64,000 nucleotides of DNA. Source: JAGOSA01 sp043718505 (GTDB lineage Bacteria > Patescibacteriota > Minisyncoccia > Phycocordibacterales > UBA9973). The stretch lies in contig JAYSVN010000005.1 of the NCBI GenBank assembly GCA_043718505.1, positions 1 through 64,000 on the forward strand, in the 5' to 3' direction. Below are positions 1 through 8,466 of this stretch, one piece after another. The position numbers and the translations under genes are program-made. The stretch's first letter is position 1. Each line of letters opens with the position of its first letter. The notes beneath the pieces were generated by a model. That model was not told the origin of the DNA and did not search any database. It was given only the letters and a program-made list of their open reading frames with translations.

Positions 1-30
1 GTTAGTGAGATCGTCTGGAAAGAAGTTTAA
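1..30 (+). CDS. C-terminal end of a protein cut by the window edge
   Basis: The first 30 bases read in frame as VSEIVWKEV followed by TAA, and a strong terminator begins nine bases later, which is what the end of a real gene looks like. The tail resembles the I-x-W ending of the TrmB-type regulator on the other strand (77-868), so it could belong to a paralogue, but nine residues cannot establish this. Confidence 0.4.
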   Translation, partial: VSEIVWKEV

Positions 31-38
31 GTGAATTA

Positions 39-66
39 AAAAGCCGTCACAATCATGACGGCTTTT
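39..66. terminator. Bidirectional intrinsic terminator
   Basis: Eleven-base arms (39-49 and 56-66) form a GC-rich stem flanked by A and T runs. It can serve the gene ending at 30 and the minus-strand gene ending at 77. Confidence 0.8.
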
Positions 67-76
67 ATCTATGTTC

Positions 77-868
77 TTAAATAAAATTTTCCGTATCAAT
101 TTTATTTACCTGAATTTTTTTTGACATGTCCCAAATAATTTCAAATTGTGATGTAAGCATATCGACAAGTTCTTTACTTTCAATAATGAATCCAAAGCTT
201 TCTTTTTGCGATGAAATAAAGGCAACTTTATTTCCGTATATCCAATAGCCCATTGAAAAGCTTATGCTTTTCGGAGCAATACGGATTTCCCGTAAGAATT
301 TTTCTCCAACACCTAGGTAAGGATGGCTTTTTATATTAACTTTTTGTTTTTCCGGCCAAATTGCCTGGGTGTAGATATTTTGCTTTACACGTTCCTTGTT
401 GTGGTATCTGAAAAAATCTTGGCCAAGGATATCCACCATAGCCTTGATGGGCCAATAAGCTTTTGTTTCTATATTCCTGTAAAGAAGCATATCTTTAAGT
501 ACTTGCTGTAGTCCTTGCTTCCCTTCAAAAAGCTGGAATTTTGGATTTACAGATGCACCCTCGGTTCTTAATGATGAAAATGCGTCTTTTACTCTATCTC
601 TACTATTTTCAAGTTCGCTGATCTGTTCTTTTAAAATAGAATCAATTTTCTCTTCATTGCCGGCAAAAAAGGTTTTTATGCCATTTTTCTGCGATTCCAC
701 TACTAAGCCGGTATGCTGCATCTTTTTTAAAAATCCATATAGCGAAGGCCTTGAAAGACCAGTCTTTTTAGCTAGATTCCCTGCTGTCATCTCGCCATTC
801 TCCAAAAGGAAGATGAAGGCTTTTACCTCATCATCCTTAAGGCCAAGAGTTTTTAGGATTTTTTCCAT
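77..868 (-). CDS. TrmB-family transcriptional regulator
   Basis: A 263-residue DNA-binding regulator. Residues 1-70 form the TrmB-type winged helix: a start like MEKILKTLGL, then an AGNLAKKTGLSRPSLYGFLKKM recognition-helix region, followed by a coiled-coil stretch around 75-100 and a C-terminal sensor-like domain rich in aromatic residues. TrmB proteins usually sense sugars or other small metabolites; the ligand here is unknown. The minus-strand promoter (TTGACA, 18 bases, TAATAT at 875-880) places transcription start at or next to the ATG, so the mRNA is probably leaderless. An inverted repeat overlaps the -35 box and suggests autoregulation. A second TrmB protein lies at 20203-20955. Confidence 0.85.
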   Translation of the reverse strand: MEKILKTLGLKDDEVKAFIFLLENGEMTAGNLAKKTGLSRPSLYGFLKKMQHTGLVVESQKNGIKTFFAGNEEKIDSILKEQISELENSRDRVKDAFSSLRTEGASVNPKFQLFEGKQGLQQVLKDMLLYRNIETKAYWPIKAMVDILGQDFFRYHNKERVKQNIYTQAIWPEKQKVNIKSHPYLGVGEKFLREIRIAPKSISFSMGYWIYGNKVAFISSQKESFGFIIESKELVDMLTSQFEIIWDMSKKIQVNKIDTENFI

Positions 869-874
869 TTACGT

Positions 875-918
875 ATATTACTATATTAAGCTCATTGTTG
901 TCAAAATTGTACAACAAT
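875..918. promoter_or_regulatory. Promoter with inverted-repeat operator candidate
   Basis: On the minus strand TTGACA (899-904) and TAATAT (875-880) are 18 bases apart and point at the TrmB gene. ATTGTTGT (894-901) and ACAACAAT (911-918) are perfect inverted arms nine bases apart and overlap the -35 box. This is the expected geometry for a winged-helix repressor site; it could also act on the divergent gene at 979. Binding is inferred. Confidence 0.5.
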
Positions 919-978
919 ATTTACAGTTTTTTACCAATATTATAAAGTAATAAAAATGGTTACTAAACAATAATAAAT

Positions 979-1668
979 ATGAAAAAAATAGAAAATTCTG
1001 ACTGGATCCTTATGCCAGGGGGTAAAAATGCCCTGCTACGATTCCCTTTTATGGATAAGCTGATTGTTGTTGGCGTGCCAAATGTTGGCAAATATCGTTT
1101 AGCTACTCATGCTGAAATGATTTCAATGAACTATGGCGCTCCGTATCCCTGGGGTTTTATGCCTGAAAATACAGCGCCCTCACGAATGTGGCAGGAAAAA
1201 CGAATTGGTTTCGGTGGGTTAGTACACACCGCATGGTTTGTTCTCGAAAACGGAGAAAGAGTCGGCGCTGCTCCTAATGTCCCCGAAACAGGCCCCGGCG
1301 CCCAAAGGCACTACCTTCATACTTCAGGAGGAATCGATAGCTCTTGCCAATTGAATGATAACGAAGGGTACGCCGTAGTATGGGAAGGTGTGCCAAGTAT
1401 CAATGACAAGATGTACCGGATAATTCATGCGCATGTTGGGAAGCATGTTACTGCAGATCGTGGAGGAGTTACTATTTCGCCAGTCACTGAAAAAGACGAT
1501 AGAATCTTTGTCGGCTTTATCGGAAGATGTCTTTCGTGTCCGAATCCTGAGCGTATCTCTATCAATGCACTTAAAAATGCCTGTCCAGGATTGCATATTG
1601 AATTACATCCAGACTGGAAAAATTGGGAAATTGCCCAAGCCGGAGGAGAAATGAAAATAGCAGTTTAG
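979..1668 (+). CDS. Protein of unknown function with NifU-like C-terminal segment
   Basis: A 229-residue soluble protein with no signal peptide. Most of it is unfamiliar. Near the C-terminus (about 185-215) the stretch GRCLSCPNPERISINALK resembles the CxxC-containing Fe-S scaffold motif of NifU/Nfu C-terminal domains (family pattern G-x-C-x-x-C-P followed by a helix). Before it there is a Gly/His-rich region (RHYLHTSGGID). An iron-sulfur or metal-binding role is therefore possible but only inferred. The gene is divergent from the TrmB regulator and may be its target. The upstream sequence holds TACTAAACAATAATAAAT directly before the ATG and no Shine-Dalgarno. A terminator follows at 1685. Confidence 0.7.
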   Translation: MKKIENSDWILMPGGKNALLRFPFMDKLIVVGVPNVGKYRLATHAEMISMNYGAPYPWGFMPENTAPSRMWQEKRIGFGGLVHTAWFVLENGERVGAAPNVPETGPGAQRHYLHTSGGIDSSCQLNDNEGYAVVWEGVPSINDKMYRIIHAHVGKHVTADRGGVTISPVTEKDDRIFVGFIGRCLSCPNPERISINALKNACPGLHIELHPDWKNWEIAQAGGEMKIAV

Positions 1669-1684
1669 TATTATTTCGAAATCA

Positions 1685-1712
1685 AAAAGCCGCCACAAAC
1701 GTGACGGCTTTT
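1685..1712. terminator. Bidirectional terminator between convergent genes
   Basis: AAAAGCCGcCAC and GTGaCGGCTTTT arms with one mismatch and A/T tails, lying between the plus-strand gene ending at 1668 and pnp ending at 1731. Confidence 0.75.
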
Positions 1713-1730
1713 ATTATTTCCAATTTATTT

Positions 1731-3983
1731 CTACGCGTGAGGTGCTGGCGGAGTGCTTGGTGTACTTGGTCCAGCTGGCTTTGGCGTACTACTACTTGAT
1801 GCACTATCCCTTGGCGGATACGGATTCTTAAAGAAATCTTTATTCGCTTCTTTAATTGAAAGTGAAATGCGGCCGCGTTCATGATCGACGCCGACAACTT
1901 TGACTGGCACGCGAACGCCTTCTTTCAAAACGTCAGTAACTTTCTGCACACGGAATGGAGCGAGTTCAGAAATATGGACGAGGCCGTCGGAGTATTCTGA
2001 GAGCGCGACAACTGCACCGATCTCAAGAATTTTCATCACGAGGCCTTCAGCTGTGTCCCCCACTCTCCATTCTTTTGTCATGCCTTCAATCATTTTCTTG
2101 GCGGCTTCAGCGGCGCCGTTTTTGCCGGTGACATATACAGTGCCGTCTTCTTCGATATTTATTTCAGCACCAGTTTTGTCGCGGATCATATTTACAGTTT
2201 TACCACCGCTTCCGATCACCATACCAATTTGGCTTGGCAGAATTTTGATGACCAAAATCTTTGGTGCATTTGGCGATATATCAGCACGCGGTGTGGCAAT
2301 TTCTTTTTCGATAACATCGAGAATCTGCAAACGTGCAGTTTTTGCTTTCTCCAAAGCATCAAACAAAATTGTTGGCGGAATGCCTCCGACTTTAATATCA
2401 AGCTGCATAGCGGTAATTCCTGCGCGAGTACCGGCAACTTTAAAATCCATATCACCGTGGTGATCTTCCGGACCCTGAATGTCGGTCAGAATTTTGTATT
2501 TAGTCGGATCCTTTTCATCAATCATGGCGCCCATAGCAATACCGGCAACCGGCGCGATGATCGGCACACCTGCATCCATGAGAGCAATTGTGGCACCGCA
2601 AATCGAACCTTGGGATGTTGAGCCATTTGAACTAGTCGATTCGGAAACGACACGGATTGTGTACGGAAAGAGTGCTTTGTCCGGAATAACTGGAGCGAGC
2701 GCTTTTTCCGCAAGAAAACCATGACCCATTTCACGGCGATTAATACCACCAAATCTGCCTGTCTCACCAACTGAGTATGGCGGAAAGTTGTAGTGGTGCA
2801 TAAATCTTTTCTTGCCGCGTACTTCCATGCCTTCAATTTCAAGTAAATCATCCGGACCTCCGAGCGAGACAACAGATAGCACGTGTGTTTGGCCGCGATA
2901 GAAAATACCGGTGCCGTGGAGAATTGGAGAGAAGCCGCCGGCTTTTGCAAACAACGGACGAATTTCATCCATGGCACGTAAATCAACTCGCTTATCTTCT
3001 TTCAGTGCTGCGTCGTGGACAATGTCATTGATTGCGTAGTCGACGTAGTCTTTTCCTCGCATGATAAGTTCATTTCTTTCAGTATCTTTGAGTTCACTCA
3101 TACCCGCGTTTTTAACGTCGTACAACGACGTCAAAACGTCAGACCAGTTTTCTTCGATTTTGGCAATTCTGGATTTGGAGTCGGCGCCAAAAAGGTTTTT
3201 TTGAATTTCGGGCTTAATGTCTTTTTCAAAAAGGGCCACCATCCGTTCATCGTTTTGCGACATTGGCATGTTTAATTTCGTTTTTCCTTCTTTTGAAACG
3301 ATTTCTTTTTGCCATTTTTCAATTTGTGAAACCGAACCTAGGACTTGTGTTATAGCAGCAGAGAATCTAGGTTCGGATACTTGTGAAGCAGACGCTTCAA
3401 TCATCAGAACATTTCCATCTTTGCCGCAAACGGTAAGATCAAGGTCGTACGACGGCTCTCCTGTGTACGGAACATAATCATTTATTTTAATTTCGCCTGT
3501 TTCGGCTTCACCTTTTGAAATACTTGCCTGAACTGCACCAACCGGACCTGCCCACGGAATTGATGAAACACCGAGCGCTAAAGAAACTGCATTAACTGCC
3601 AAAATGGTAGGATCTGTTTTCCCGACAGACAAGACAGTAACAACAACCTGCACGGCATTTTTGATATGATGCGCAAATAGCGGACGAATAGTTCGATCGA
3701 TCACACGCGATGCCAAAATAGCTTTATCACTCGGACGACCCTCGCGCTTATTATATTGACCACCCAGGATAAGACCTGACGCATAAAAGCGCTCCATGTA
3801 TTCAACGGTGAGATTGAAAAAACCAGGATTATTTTTGGTATCTTTGCCCATGACCGCGGTCGCGAGTACTATTGTATCTTCGCACCTGAGCATGACTGAA
3901 CCATTTGCTTGCTCGGCTAAATCTGAGAAAACCGCAACCATTTTCTTGCCGGCAATCTCTACTTCATATTCTCTGCTTTCCAT
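1731..3983 (-). CDS. pnp: Polyribonucleotide nucleotidyltransferase (PNPase)
   Basis: The 750-residue phosphorolytic 3'-5' exoribonuclease of the RNA-decay machinery. Domain order is complete: first RNase PH fold (about 10-230), helical linker, second RNase PH fold (about 320-545) with the phosphate-site SNGSTSQGS segment and the catalytic GDMDFKV acids, a KH domain with GSGG (about 560-615), and an S1 domain (about 630-700). The tail is Pro/Ser/Thr-rich and extends past the usual end. In Deinococcus-type systems PNPase is the partner of Ro and Y RNA, which is relevant because a Ro-type TROVE protein is encoded at 22107. pnp is not adjacent to rpsO here, though both are on the minus strand within 2 kb. 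Confidence 0.97.
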   Translation of the reverse strand: MESREYEVEIAGKKMVAVFSDLAEQANGSVMLRCEDTIVLATAVMGKDTKNNPGFFNLTVEYMERFYASGLILGGQYNKREGRPSDKAILASRVIDRTIRPLFAHHIKNAVQVVVTVLSVGKTDPTILAVNAVSLALGVSSIPWAGPVGAVQASISKGEAETGEIKINDYVPYTGEPSYDLDLTVCGKDGNVLMIEASASQVSEPRFSAAITQVLGSVSQIEKWQKEIVSKEGKTKLNMPMSQNDERMVALFEKDIKPEIQKNLFGADSKSRIAKIEENWSDVLTSLYDVKNAGMSELKDTERNELIMRGKDYVDYAINDIVHDAALKEDKRVDLRAMDEIRPLFAKAGGFSPILHGTGIFYRGQTHVLSVVSLGGPDDLLEIEGMEVRGKKRFMHHYNFPPYSVGETGRFGGINRREMGHGFLAEKALAPVIPDKALFPYTIRVVSESTSSNGSTSQGSICGATIALMDAGVPIIAPVAGIAMGAMIDEKDPTKYKILTDIQGPEDHHGDMDFKVAGTRAGITAMQLDIKVGGIPPTILFDALEKAKTARLQILDVIEKEIATPRADISPNAPKILVIKILPSQIGMVIGSGGKTVNMIRDKTGAEINIEEDGTVYVTGKNGAAEAAKKMIEGMTKEWRVGDTAEGLVMKILEIGAVVALSEYSDGLVHISELAPFRVQKVTDVLKEGVRVPVKVVGVDHERGRISLSIKEANKDFFKNPYPPRDSASSSSTPKPAGPSTPSTPPAPHA

Positions 3984-4103
3984 ATATATTTTAGTCTCCA
4001 GACCCTAAAATTGCTTGGCGAAATGAGAGTAAACGCCACAATTCTATACGTCCGGAGGCTACATTACTTTTAATATTTTGAGTATAGCAGTATGGCGGCA
4101 ATT

Positions 4104-4133
4104 AAAAAACCCCGCGTGAACGGGGCTACTCTT
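4104..4133 (-). terminator. Intrinsic terminator
   Basis: CCCCG (4110-4114) pairs with CGGGG (4121-4125); read on the minus strand it is followed by a six-T run. It ends the lipoprotein gene at 4158. Confidence 0.7.
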
Positions 4134-4157
4134 TTACTACCTGATTGTTTTTACTAC

Positions 4158-4580
4158 TTACTTATTTCTCTTTCTTTTTGCTATTGCAATTGCGACAGCG
4201 TGATCTCCTTTTGCATAAGCGTAGGCAAATGTTTCATCCTGAGGCGATGTTCCTCTATAAGGATTTTTTTTCTGAATCAGAGTTTTACAGGCTACAGTTT
4301 TATTAGGTTTCGTATACCGATAAACAAAATTTCCTTTTGGCGGTTTACCCGGAGGTTTATACTGAGGTGCCGGGGTAGCTTCCTTTTTTTCAGTATCAAC
4401 CTGAGTCGGAACTACAGGATAATCTTGAACCGGTGTTTCTGTCGGCGGAACTATGACAGGGCCTAATTCTGGACAGCATCCACCGTCCTCAACTTTTTCT
4501 GGTTCTTTCTTCTGATCTTTTTTACAGGAAAATAAAAAAGCCAGGCAAATCAAAGTACAGATAACATATATATTTTTCAT
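4158..4580 (-). CDS. Proline-rich lipoprotein of unknown function
   Basis: A 140-residue protein. Residues 1-18 are a signal peptide ending in the lipobox-like LFSC, so Cys19 should be lipidated and the protein anchored on the outer face of the membrane. The mature part starts with Lys/Glu-rich sequence, then a Cys-Cys pair at 35-36, a Pro-rich linker (about 40-85) and a basic C-terminal segment with Ala/His/Tyr. No family is recognised. It is monocistronic, with terminators on both sides. Confidence 0.75.
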   Translation of the reverse strand: MKNIYVICTLICLAFLFSCKKDQKKEPEKVEDGGCCPELGPVIVPPTETPVQDYPVVPTQVDTEKKEATPAPQYKPPGKPPKGNFVYRYTKPNKTVACKTLIQKKNPYRGTSPQDETFAYAYAKGDHAVAIAIAKRKRNK

Positions 4581-4644
4581 AGCGACATGTTTGTATTTAT
4601 AATACCATGATTTTTAATTTTTGCAAGCACGATAATTTATACAT

Positions 4645-4680
4645 AAAAATAGCCCAACATTTCTGAGGGGCTATTTTTAT
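4645..4680 (-). terminator. Intrinsic terminator
   Basis: AAAAATAGCCC (4645-4655) pairs with GGGGCTATTTTT (4667-4678) and is flanked by T tails in both directions. It ends the NYN gene. Confidence 0.75.
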
Positions 4681-4712
4681 TTTCGCTTTACAATTTATTG
4701 AAATTAATTTTA

Positions 4713-5228
4713 TTACTGCTTCATCCCGATAAGATACTTCTTGGGATTTTGAGAGAGATCAACGAAATCGTCGGCTGCTTCTTTGAGTTTAAGTGAAGCT
4801 GATTTGCCGAATGAGGCTACTTCAACCTGAATACCGGAGTGTTTTTGAAGGTATTCAACAAGTGGCACGAAGTCACCGTCACCGGAAAGGATAATGGCTG
4901 CATCGATACGTGGCGCTGTGCGCACTGCATCAATAGCAAGACCGACATCCCAGTCGCCTTTTTTGGCGCCACCGGAAAAGACTTGCAGGTCTTTGGTTCG
5001 GGTTTCAATACCCATTTTCTCCAGTGCTTCGAAAAAAGCCTTTTCATCCCCGGCTTCCGAAGTAATGACATAGGCGATTGCTCTGACGAGTTTTCGTCCG
5101 GCAACGGCGTCTTTGACGACATTTCCAAAATTAACTTTTCGATTATAAAGGTTGCGGGCGCTGTGATACAGGTTTTGTGTATCAATAAAAACAGCCACGC
5201 GTTGTTCTTTGTGTTTGATAATTGACAT
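4713..5228 (-). CDS. NYN (LabA/DUF88-type, PIN-like) domain protein
   Basis: A 171-residue single-domain protein. The motif order of NYN ribonucleases is visible: VFIDTQNLYHSARN near the N-terminus (first catalytic Asp), a central DWDVGLAIDAV acidic helix, and LSGDGDFVPLV with the second pair of Asp residues, followed by VASFGKSAS. These acids usually bind Mg or Mn for RNA cleavage. The substrate is unknown. With pnp, rny and the Ro-like protein it is one of four RNA-metabolism genes in the left half of the window. It is single-gene, ended by the terminator at 4645. Confidence 0.88.
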   Translation of the reverse strand: MSIIKHKEQRVAVFIDTQNLYHSARNLYNRKVNFGNVVKDAVAGRKLVRAIAYVITSEAGDEKAFFEALEKMGIETRTKDLQVFSGGAKKGDWDVGLAIDAVRTAPRIDAAIILSGDGDFVPLVEYLQKHSGIQVEVASFGKSASLKLKEAADDFVDLSQNPKKYLIGMKQ

Positions 5229-5325
5229 ATTATAGTATGAAAAATTACTTACTAATTATTAAAAATATTTTTATATAAAAATACTGCTATCGACCATGTG
5301 AAAGCAAATCGAGTATATCACTAAA

Positions 5326-5358
5326 ACAAAATCGCCCACGGAGAGCCATGGTGCGATG
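5326..5358 (-). terminator. Terminator of rpsO
   Basis: On the minus strand ATCGC-a-CCATGG pairs with CCGTGG-GCGAT and is followed by TTTTGTTTT. Confidence 0.6.
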
Positions 5359-5361
5359 TTG

Positions 5362-5625
5362 TTACTTGAGAGCGAGAGCCTTTGCTACTTTTTCGTAGGC
5401 AGGCTTGTTTTTACGCTCCAAAAATTTCATATGTGAGCGGCGATCGGCCACCATCTTAATCAGGCCACGGCGGGAATGGTTATCCTGCTTGTGTTTCTTG
5501 AGATGTTTTGAGAGGCTTTCGATCCGTTCGGTCAAAATAGCGATTTGAGCCGGTGAAGAACCGTTATCTTTCTCATGGAGTTGGACCTTTTTGATTGCTG
5601 CTGCTTTCTTTGTTTTCTTCAACAT
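5362..5625 (-). CDS. rpsO: Small-subunit ribosomal protein S15
   Basis: An 87-residue S15, the usual length. Family landmarks are clear: GSSPAQIAILTERIESLSKHL, KHKQDNHSRRGL and the C-terminal basic helix. It binds 16S rRNA early in assembly of the platform of the small subunit. The open frame continues upstream to 5730, but the ATG at 5625 is preceded by GGGGGCT and matches the family start, so that start was chosen; a TATTAT box lies just upstream. S15 is normally next to pnp; here the lipoprotein and NYN genes separate them. Confidence 0.95.
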   Translation of the reverse strand: MLKKTKKAAAIKKVQLHEKDNGSSPAQIAILTERIESLSKHLKKHKQDNHSRRGLIKMVADRRSHMKFLERKNKPAYEKVAKALALK

Positions 5626-5682
5626 AGCCCCCGAATAATAGCACACGATTAAAAAAAATGCAAGCCCCTGTCGTAGTAAAAA

Positions 5683-5713
5683 ATAATCCCTCTCATAAAC
5701 TAGAGAGGGATGT
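5683..5713 (-). terminator. Terminator overlapping the end of the small membrane-protein gene
   Basis: ATCCCTCT and AGAGGGAT arms form an eight-pair hairpin; on the minus strand it is followed by TTATTTTTT. The stop codon of the 5693-5908 gene lies inside it. Confidence 0.75.
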
Positions 5714-5908
5714 ATCAAACCCATTTTCAAGCCTGTTTACATACTTTTTTGCCTGTTCTTCGGTTTTCTTTGATGGCTGAGCAGCAAAGATAATTAAGAC
5801 AGAAGCATAAAACAGGTACTGTATGTAAATAAACTTTATGTCGGTCATTGCCCATAATTCTAATAGCACAAATGCCGTAATCGCGATAAATAACAAGGTC
5901 TTTTTCAT
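5693..5908 (-). CDS. Small two-helix membrane protein
   Basis: Seventy-one residues with two hydrophobic segments (about 4-20 and 27-43) separated by a short WAMTDIK linker, then a charged tail. It has its own terminator, whose stem contains the last codons, which supports it as a real gene. No family is recognised. Confidence 0.6.
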   Translation of the reverse strand: MKKTLLFIAITAFVLLELWAMTDIKFIYIQYLFYASVLIIFAAQPSKKTEEQAKKYVNRLENGFDTSLSSL

Positions 5909-6022
5909 GGCTTATTTGTTTTTTTGATAGTAGCACGCCCAAAATCCTTTGTAAAATATATACATAATCAGAATTACACTAATGTCGCAAAATATTTTGG
6001 CAATATTTGCTATACTTTTCAT

Positions 6023-6970
6023 ATGTCAGTCGATGCTCTCAAAATGAAGCGGCAATTCCTTGAATATTTGGAAATCGAGAAGGGTAATTCACTCAAAACG
6101 ATCGTTAACTACGATCGCTACCTTAATCGCTTTTTTAGAGAAGAAAAAATCAAAAATATTGACGATATTACCGAGGATACCATTCGTTCTTTTCGCCTTT
6201 CTCTTAACCGGGCTTCCGGGATAAAGATAAAAGGCCAATCTGCCGGCACAATGAAGAAAAACAGTCAGAATTATCACCTTATTGCCCTGCGGGTTTTTCT
6301 CAAATTTCTCATGCGCCGCGGTATCGATGCGCTCCCTGCGGACAGAATAGAGCTTGCCAAGACAAAAGAGCGTAGCCTCGACCTTATTTCAGTTGAAGAA
6401 CTCTTCCGTATGCTCGAAGCCGCTCGACAGATCAATAAGAAATCAAAAAAGGACGCAGACGAGCGAGCGCTTCGTGATCATGCCATTCTGGAGCTTTTCT
6501 TCTCAACAGGACTCCGTCTTTCTGAGCTTTGCTCGCTCAATCGTGACCTCGATCTCTCTCGTGATGAATTCTCTGTACGCGGCAAGGGTGAGAAAGTGCG
6601 TGTTGTTTTTCTCTCTGATGATGCGAAGAAGGCAATTCGTGACTATCTCGCCAAAAGAAAAGACATGGACGAGGCCATGTTCATCGAACTTTCACGTAAT
6701 AAATCAAAAAGTGGCGGAAGACGTCTTACTTCCCGCTCAGTTGAGCGTATTGTCCGTGATTGCGCCATAAAAGCCGGTATTTCCAAAAAAGTCACCCCTC
6801 ACGTTTTGCGACATTCTTTTGCCACCGACCTTCTCTCTAATGGTGCCGATATTCGCTCCGTGCAAATAATGCTTGGACATACAAATATTGCTACTACTCA
6901 GATTTACACTCACATTACCGACAAGGCACTGCGCGATATTCATAAAAAGTTCCACAGTAAGAAAAAATAA
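6023..6970 (+). CDS. xerC: XerC/XerD-type tyrosine recombinase
   Basis: A 315-residue site-specific recombinase. The N-terminal SAM-like core-binding domain (1-110) is followed by the catalytic domain with all expected residues in order: Arg in STGLRLSEL, Lys in VRGKGEKVR, HVLRHS, LGHTNI and the nucleophile Tyr in TTQIYTHI. Family members resolve chromosome dimers at dif; a mobile-element integrase is possible but no att repeats or cargo genes are seen. The open frame starts at 5924, but the ATG at 6023 fits the family and lies six bases after a TATACT -10 box (6011-6016), so the mRNA is probably leaderless. xth follows 14 bases downstream with its own -10. Confidence 0.92.
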   Translation: MSVDALKMKRQFLEYLEIEKGNSLKTIVNYDRYLNRFFREEKIKNIDDITEDTIRSFRLSLNRASGIKIKGQSAGTMKKNSQNYHLIALRVFLKFLMRRGIDALPADRIELAKTKERSLDLISVEELFRMLEAARQINKKSKKDADERALRDHAILELFFSTGLRLSELCSLNRDLDLSRDEFSVRGKGEKVRVVFLSDDAKKAIRDYLAKRKDMDEAMFIELSRNKSKSGGRRLTSRSVERIVRDCAIKAGISKKVTPHVLRHSFATDLLSNGADIRSVQIMLGHTNIATTQIYTHITDKALRDIHKKFHSKKK

Positions 6971-6984
6971 GGTAAAGTATCTTC

Positions 6985-7764
6985 ATGCGAATCGTCTCTT
7001 GGAATACGAATGGCTTGCGTGGCACTATTAAAGCCGGCATGTGGGAGCCTTTTGTGGCTTCTGTAAAGCCGGACATTATTTGTCTACAGGAAACTAAATC
7101 CGAGCCAACACAGTTGCCACCAGAATTCGTTGAGCAGACAAAGAAGTGGCATAGCTCGTATGCCTGGAGCAAGGTTAAAAAAGGCTATTCCGGTGTGGCT
7201 ATTATTTCAAAAGAAAAACCATATCGTGTTGATGATGGCTTTGGACATCCAGAATTCGACGATGAAGGCCGCACGCTTGTCGCATATTTTGAAGATTTTG
7301 TTCTTATTAATTGCTATTTCCCCAATGGCGGTGGTGGCCCGCACAGATTGAAATATAAACTGGAATTTTACGATGCATTTTTAAATTTCATTAATAACCT
7401 GCGAAAAAAGTACAATGTCATCTTTACTGGTGACATAAATACGGCACATCATGAAATAGATCTGGCCCGACCGAAGGAAAATGAAACGCATACTGGTTTT
7501 TTGCCAATCGAGCGAGCCTGGATGGATACATTAATAAAAAAAGACTGGATTGATGTTTTCCGCCATTTTTTCCCTGATCTTGCCGGTGCTTATACATACT
7601 GGGATCAAAAATCCGGCGCACGTAATAGAAATGTCGGTTGGCGAATTGATTACTTTTTTACAACAGAAGAAGTTGTGCCGTATATTTTAAGAACAACTAT
7701 TCATAGTGACGTCTACGGCAGTGACCATTGTCCATTGTCGATTGATATTGACTTTTCCGAGTAG
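6985..7764 (+). CDS. xth: Exodeoxyribonuclease III (AP endonuclease)
   Basis: A 259-residue base-excision-repair enzyme that cuts at abasic sites. Landmarks: MRIVSWNTNGLR, the metal-binding Glu in CLQETK, INCYFPNGG, TGDINTAH, and the catalytic C-terminal GSDHCPL. Length and order match the ExoIII family. TAAAGT (6973-6978) lies six bases before the ATG, so translation probably starts at or near the 5' end of the transcript. Ended by the terminator at 7806. Confidence 0.95.
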   Translation: MRIVSWNTNGLRGTIKAGMWEPFVASVKPDIICLQETKSEPTQLPPEFVEQTKKWHSSYAWSKVKKGYSGVAIISKEKPYRVDDGFGHPEFDDEGRTLVAYFEDFVLINCYFPNGGGGPHRLKYKLEFYDAFLNFINNLRKKYNVIFTGDINTAHHEIDLARPKENETHTGFLPIERAWMDTLIKKDWIDVFRHFFPDLAGAYTYWDQKSGARNRNVGWRIDYFFTTEEVVPYILRTTIHSDVYGSDHCPLSIDIDFSE

Positions 7765-7805
7765 AAATTGTACTACTATAGATAGTGTTCATTCTTTCGT
7801 GTGGT

Positions 7806-7843
7806 AGAACCCGATCGCCAATAGGTGAAAGGGTTCTTTTTTT
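7806..7843 (+). terminator. Intrinsic terminator of xth
   Basis: AGAACCC pairs with GGGTTCT around a long loop and is followed by a seven-T run. Confidence 0.8.
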
Positions 7844-7865
7844 GAATTATTGTTATGATGAAAGA

Positions 7866-8381
7866 ATGAAAAACGACTCTATTATTCTCGGCGGCGGATG
7901 TTTCTGGTGTCTTGATGCTTTATATAAAAAAGTTGAAGGTGTTACAGCAATTACGAGTGGTTATGCAGGCGGCACTATGCCAAATCCAACTTACAAAGAT
8001 ATCTGCGGTGGTAGTACAGGCCATGCCGAAGTTACAAAACTTGATTTTAATCCTGAAATTATTCCACTTGAAGCGCTACTACGAATATTTTTTGAAATTC
8101 ATGATCCGACCACAATGAATAAGCAGGGTGGCGATGTTGGCACGCAGTATCGCTCAGTTATTTTTTATAAAGATGAAAGTCAGAAAGTTTTGGCTGAAAA
8201 AATTCGTGATGAAGCTCAGACTCACTGGAAAGACAAAATTGTTACCGAAATAAAACCGCTTGAACACTTTTATCCCGCTGAAGACTATCACCAGGACTAC
8301 TATGCCAAAAATCCTGATCAACCATATTGTGTAGCAGTCATTTCTCCTAAACTAGAAAAGTTTCTCAAGGTTAAAAAGTGA
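7866..8381 (+). CDS. msrA: Peptide methionine-(S)-S-oxide reductase MsrA
   Basis: A 171-residue MsrA that repairs oxidised methionine. The catalytic motif GGGCFWCLDAL is at residues 9-19, followed by TSGYAGG, the DPTTMNKQGGDVGTQYRS block and a HQDYYAKNP segment, all characteristic. No MsrB domain is fused. The frame opens at 7785, but that extension lies in the xth terminator; the ATG at 7866 is preceded six bases earlier by TATGAT (7854-7859), suggesting a leaderless mRNA. Confidence 0.95.
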   Translation: MKNDSIILGGGCFWCLDALYKKVEGVTAITSGYAGGTMPNPTYKDICGGSTGHAEVTKLDFNPEIIPLEALLRIFFEIHDPTTMNKQGGDVGTQYRSVIFYKDESQKVLAEKIRDEAQTHWKDKIVTEIKPLEHFYPAEDYHQDYYAKNPDQPYCVAVISPKLEKFLKVKK

Positions 8382-8420
8382 AAGAAGCTTACTATTTTCT
8401 GGGCTTTACATTACTCCAGA

Positions 8421-8460
8421 TAAGAGGTTAAACTGAGGAAAATTAACCCCTTAAAAAAAG
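8421..8460 (+). terminator. Weak terminator after msrA
   Basis: AGGTTAA and TTAACC arms are followed by CTTAAAAAAAG. The T-run is poor, so it could instead be a leader hairpin of the next gene. Confidence 0.4.
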
Positions 8461-8466
8461 AAAATC

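Noticed and set aside
5924..6970. Mobile element around the tyrosine recombinase
   Set aside because: No direct repeats, tRNA junction or cargo genes; neighbours are housekeeping genes, so a Xer-type role is more likely.
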